From Lumbricus terrestris (Eukaryota > Annelida > Clitellata > Crassiclitellata > Lumbricidae): a DNA stretch of 64,000 nt. The stretch is taken from NCBI GenBank assembly GCA_949752735.1, contig OX457038.1, positions 65,151,337 to 65,215,336 on the forward strand, given 5' to 3'. The notes under the pieces were generated by a model. The model saw nothing but the letters and a program-made list of their open reading frames with translations. It made no database searches and was not told the DNA's origin. The translations under genes and the position numbers were made by a program. This document shows positions 61,033 through 64,000 of the stretch, in pieces. The number at the start of each line of letters is the position of its first letter. Position 1 is the first letter of the stretch.

Positions 61033-64000
61033 ATGGCACCGAGTCGGGTCGACTTTACACAACCAGCGTCGGTAATGCCGACCTATCAGTCAATGCCTGA
61101 CTGCGTCTTCGACGGTCGGGCAACGTCGACCATGGTTGGTCGAGATTACGCTCGACCCGACCTTCCTCCTGGACCAGCGGCGATGGCAACGGTCGACTGG
61201 ATGCAACCATACGCTCGTCCCGACTATTCAAACATGCCGTGGAGGTATGCTCCGACCTACGCTCCGAACGCTTTCTACGGTAGTAGCGACAACCGGGTTT
61301 GGGTCGACCCGCCTCGCTGTCTCGACCCGCTTCGACCAAGCGACGCCGTCTTTCCTCGGTGGCCAACGGTCGTGGAATCGGCGAGGATGAGTTCATGCCT
61401 CGGCGCGCAAAGCTTCGGATTTAGCCGTGATGCCGAACTACCGCGATGTCAGGCGGTAATGAAGTCGACACCTCTGGAGAGAAATGAAACGACGGCCGAT
61501 AATAAAGCGACGTCTGCGGTTGGTGAAACGAAAGCACTGGCGGCTACCAGCGTTTCGGTCGGTCCTATCAAAGTTGTCCCGACGACCACCGTCGCAACGC
61601 AAACGACCGGCGACTGGGAGCTACCGTCGATCAGTTCAAAGGGAACAGTCAAGGAACTTGAACCGACCGCGTCTGCAACAGCTAAAGAGGGCGAGGTTAA
61701 ACAGTCATCGACTTCTCCTCCTAAGCCAACACAATTCCTGAAACTCGGGTCTTTTAGCGGAAAGACGGACGTTGAAACATTCTTACGAAAATTCTCCGTG
61801 TGCGCCAGGAATAACAGATGGACGGACGAGGAGAGATTGAACCAATTAGTAGTCTCATTGGTTGAACCGGCGACTCATTTGCTGAGCGAGTCGAACGCAG
61901 ATAGCCTGGACACTTGGACGGCTTTGGTCCAGCGACTTCGTGAACGATACGGCAACGCTGAACAACAAGCCCTGTTCCAAACGCAGCTAAGCACCAGGAA
62001 ACAGAAAGTCGACGAGGACATGGGCGTCCTGGTGGACGACATCCGACGTCTCTCCACGCGAGCCTATCCGGGTTCCTCGACGGCTCACAGCGAAGCAATT
62101 GCTGTTCGGGCATTCTTGGATGCCCTGAGAGATAGAACGCTTGCTCTGAAAATCCGGGAGCGAGAACCGAAATCCCTCGACGAAGCCTACAAGGTAGCGA
62201 TGCGATTGGACGGCTATCAGAAAGCAGAGGCCGGCGGCCATGAACAACAAGACCGACGACACGGCCGTGTCAACGCAATTAAAGAACAGGAAGAAGAGTC
62301 GAAAGTAAAGGATCTGGAACGGCGGATGGAGCAAATGAGGAGACAAGTGGAGCGACTAGAGAAGAAGGAGCGACAACCAGTGTCGGCGCCACAACCCAGA
62401 TACAACAATCGTGGACCCGGAAGAGGTCAGAATGAATCAGCTAGAAATGAAGGATCGAACAACAATGGAGGTTATGGACAGGGAGCTCCGCGATGTTACC
62501 TGTGTCATCAGTTCGGACATTTGAGTGCGAACTGCAGGCGTCGACCACGCATGGAGATGGAAACGGAAGCAAGAACTGATGTGCGGCGATGCTATGAGTG
62601 TTCAGCAACCGACCACCTGGTGCGCAATTGTCCCCAGCGACAAGCGGCCGAAGCAGAAGCCAATGAGGTTCTGAATGGACCGGCAAATGTTTACCATGTA
62701 CAAGGCAGCACGAATGCGTATTTGGCTCTGAAGATCCATGGTAAGGACGTGTTGGCCTTGGTAGATACCGGAAGCGAAATGTCACTGGTACCTGCATCCC
62801 TGGTGAGACGGAAAAATATGACGGCGTCGAAACAACTGCTAACCGCGGCAAATGGTACAGCTATAGAGGTACTTGGAGAGACAGTCCTTCGATGTCGTGC
62901 AGCCGACTGCAAGTTCGATGTTCCCTGTTTAGTAACGGCTCAAGTCAGTGAGTTGATTCTTGGACTCGGGTGGTTGACAGAACAACGGGCTCATCTAAGC
63001 ATTCCGGATAAAACAATAGTACTACAAGGCCGCTCATTTCCTTTGGTAAGTCAAGACCGGAGGGGAATTTGTCGAAGGATAGCCGCCGCGCAGCACGTGA
63101 ATGTTCCCGCACTGTCGGAAGTGGACGTCGAGGTGTATGCCATACTTCCAGACCTGAGACCGACCAAAACTCAATGGGCGACGCCGCCACACGTGTTGGC
63201 ATCTGGACTCGTAATCGCCGGAACGCTTCTACCGGAACGGGCGATCGACCTGACAATCAGAGTGTTGAATCCGACCCACAAGATGATTAAATTGTCGAAA
63301 GGAATGCAATGTGCCCTGGAAGAAGTGACAGTAGCCGGAGCTGACCAGGACAGCAAGCCCGCTGCAGGCTGCGCCATGGTGAGGGAAGACAAGGACCATG
63401 TCAACTCACAAGATGCAGAGGTAATTCTGAGGCCGTTATGGTCGAACATCGCTGAAGACGTTCCCCTTGAGATACAACAGAGACTACGTGAAATCCTGAT
63501 GGATCGTCGCGCCGCCTTTTCTCTTGGTGAATGGGATCTGGGATTCACCGACATTCTACGACATGAGATCGACACGGGTAGCGAAACACCCGTTCGTCAG
63601 CCGCTGCGACGACAACCGCTTTCGCTACTCCCTGTCATAGACGAACAAGTACAGGCTATGTTGGATCAAGGACTGATCGAACCGTCACTGTCGCCTTGGG
63701 CAAGCAACGTTGTCATGGTCCAGAAACGAGACGGGACCCCTCGCTTTTGCGTCGACTATAGAGCGGTGAACGCCAAGACGCGCAAGGACGCCTACCCGCT
63801 TCCACTGATCAGCGAGAGCCTGGACGCCCTCGGCGAAGCGAAATGGTTCAGTACCTTCGATCTCCGGGCCGGTTATCATCAGTTGGCTGTTCATCCAAGG
63901 GATAAACACAAGACTGCCTTCGTCACCCGACGCGGAAGTTTTCAATTCAAAGTACTTCCGTTCGGGCTCTGCAATTCTCCGGCTTCGTTTGGCCGGATGA
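61033..64000 (+). CDS. Gag-Pol polyprotein of the gypsy element (3' end outside the window)
   Basis: 989 codons without a stop from ATG 61033. Residues 1-230 are Pro/Thr-rich linker. About 233-400 is a retrotransposon Gag capsid-like region (FLKLGSFSGKTDVETFL, later WTALVQRLRERYGN). A short coiled coil lies near 426-446. Zinc knuckles CYLCHQFGHLSANC (488-501) and CYECSATDHLVRNC (520-533) are both CX2CX4HX4C. The protease active site VDTGS is near 577-581. RT begins near 850, with VVMVQKRDGTPRFCVDYR and FDLRAGYHQL (about 942). The YxDD catalytic box is past the window edge. Gag and Pol are fused in one frame, which some gypsy lineages share. Confidence 0.93.
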   Translation, partial: MAPSRVDFTQPASVMPTYQSMPDCVFDGRATSTMVGRDYARPDLPPGPAAMATVDWMQPYARPDYSNMPWRYAPTYAPNAFYGSSDNRVWVDPPRCLDPLRPSDAVFPRWPTVVESARMSSCLGAQSFGFSRDAELPRCQAVMKSTPLERNETTADNKATSAVGETKALAATSVSVGPIKVVPTTTVATQTTGDWELPSISSKGTVKELEPTASATAKEGEVKQSSTSPPKPTQFLKLGSFSGKTDVETFLRKFSVCARNNRWTDEERLNQLVVSLVEPATHLLSESNADSLDTWTALVQRLRERYGNAEQQALFQTQLSTRKQKVDEDMGVLVDDIRRLSTRAYPGSSTAHSEAIAVRAFLDALRDRTLALKIREREPKSLDEAYKVAMRLDGYQKAEAGGHEQQDRRHGRVNAIKEQEEESKVKDLERRMEQMRRQVERLEKKERQPVSAPQPRYNNRGPGRGQNESARNEGSNNNGGYGQGAPRCYLCHQFGHLSANCRRRPRMEMETEARTDVRRCYECSATDHLVRNCPQRQAAEAEANEVLNGPANVYHVQGSTNAYLALKIHGKDVLALVDTGSEMSLVPASLVRRKNMTASKQLLTAANGTAIEVLGETVLRCRAADCKFDVPCLVTAQVSELILGLGWLTEQRAHLSIPDKTIVLQGRSFPLVSQDRRGICRRIAAAQHVNVPALSEVDVEVYAILPDLRPTKTQWATPPHVLASGLVIAGTLLPERAIDLTIRVLNPTHKMIKLSKGMQCALEEVTVAGADQDSKPAAGCAMVREDKDHVNSQDAEVILRPLWSNIAEDVPLEIQQRLREILMDRRAAFSLGEWDLGFTDILRHEIDTGSETPVRQPLRRQPLSLLPVIDEQVQAMLDQGLIEPSLSPWASNVVMVQKRDGTPRFCVDYRAVNAKTRKDAYPLPLISESLDALGEAKWFSTFDLRAGYHQLAVHPRDKHKTAFVTRRGSFQFKVLPFGLCNSPASFGRM

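Larger units (their letters stand above)
58251..64000 (+). mobile_element. Ty3/gypsy LTR retrotransposon, 5' part
   Basis: Leader, upstream coiled-coil ORF, Gag capsid-like region, two CCHC zinc knuckles, aspartic protease and the start of reverse transcriptase, in gypsy order. The frame stays open for nearly 3 kb up to the window edge, which suggests a young copy. RT core, RNase H, integrase and 3' LTR lie beyond. Confidence 0.93.

Overview
The window is eukaryotic nuclear DNA, most likely from a marine invertebrate. The genes are split by GT-AG introns, there are long simple-sequence arrays, and there are tRNA-headed SINEs, LINE 3' fragments, nested hAT elements, a PIF/Harbinger transposon and a Ty3/gypsy retrotransposon. 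The word AGGCCTA is very frequent, a base-composition habit I associate loosely with echinoderms and some other marine invertebrates. The phylum cannot be fixed from the sequence. A 200-N run at 8646-8845 marks an assembly gap.

Region 1 (about 1-32 kb) is the left part of a minus-strand gene for a secreted, coiled-coil, C-type-lectin-like protein. It carries a large tandem duplication: block A (1 to about 8.34 kb, starting left of the window) is homologous to block B (about 16.26-30.5 kb). Both blocks keep an intact 743-bp coiled-coil exon (7488-8230 and 29426-30168). The signal-peptide exon (31325-31776) occurs once. One lectin-domain exon (15822-16001) lies between the blocks. Intron phases allow the signal-peptide exon to join either coiled-coil exon but do not allow the lectin exon to join the block A coiled-coil exon. 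A 4,785-bp PIF/Harbinger element sits between the blocks (10858-15642). An almost identical copy (19606-24390) has inserted into block B, and block A keeps the empty site. Block B has also expanded a GGAC-type array from about 0.2 to 1.6 kb.

Region 2 (about 32-46.4 kb) holds, after intergenic DNA with a small inverted-repeat element at 37280-37725, the complete nine-exon minus-strand gene for bifunctional coenzyme A synthase (COASY, 46348 down to 38176, 537 residues). Its introns contain a SINE, a LINE remnant and a retroelement tail.

Region 3 (about 46.4-58.2 kb) is mostly non-coding and full of hAT-type non-autonomous elements with clear 8-bp target duplications (47906-49060, 49155-49520, 51919-54628 with 53250-54408 nested inside). 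One plus-strand coding exon of an unrecognised Ser/Thr/Pro-rich protein lies at 57044-57556.

Region 4 (about 58.25-64 kb) is the 5' part of a Ty3/gypsy retrotransposon: a putative LTR and leader, an upstream coiled-coil ORF, then in the same frame after a single TAA a Gag-Pol ORF that runs off the window within reverse transcriptase.

The only cellular pathway recognised is CoA biosynthesis. I found no CRISPR array, operon, tRNA or rRNA gene. The strongest candidates for something new are the duplicated lectin-gene exons, the recently mobile Harbinger pair, a 3' tail shared by LINE fragments and tRNA-SINEs, and the split-but-in-frame gypsy Gag.
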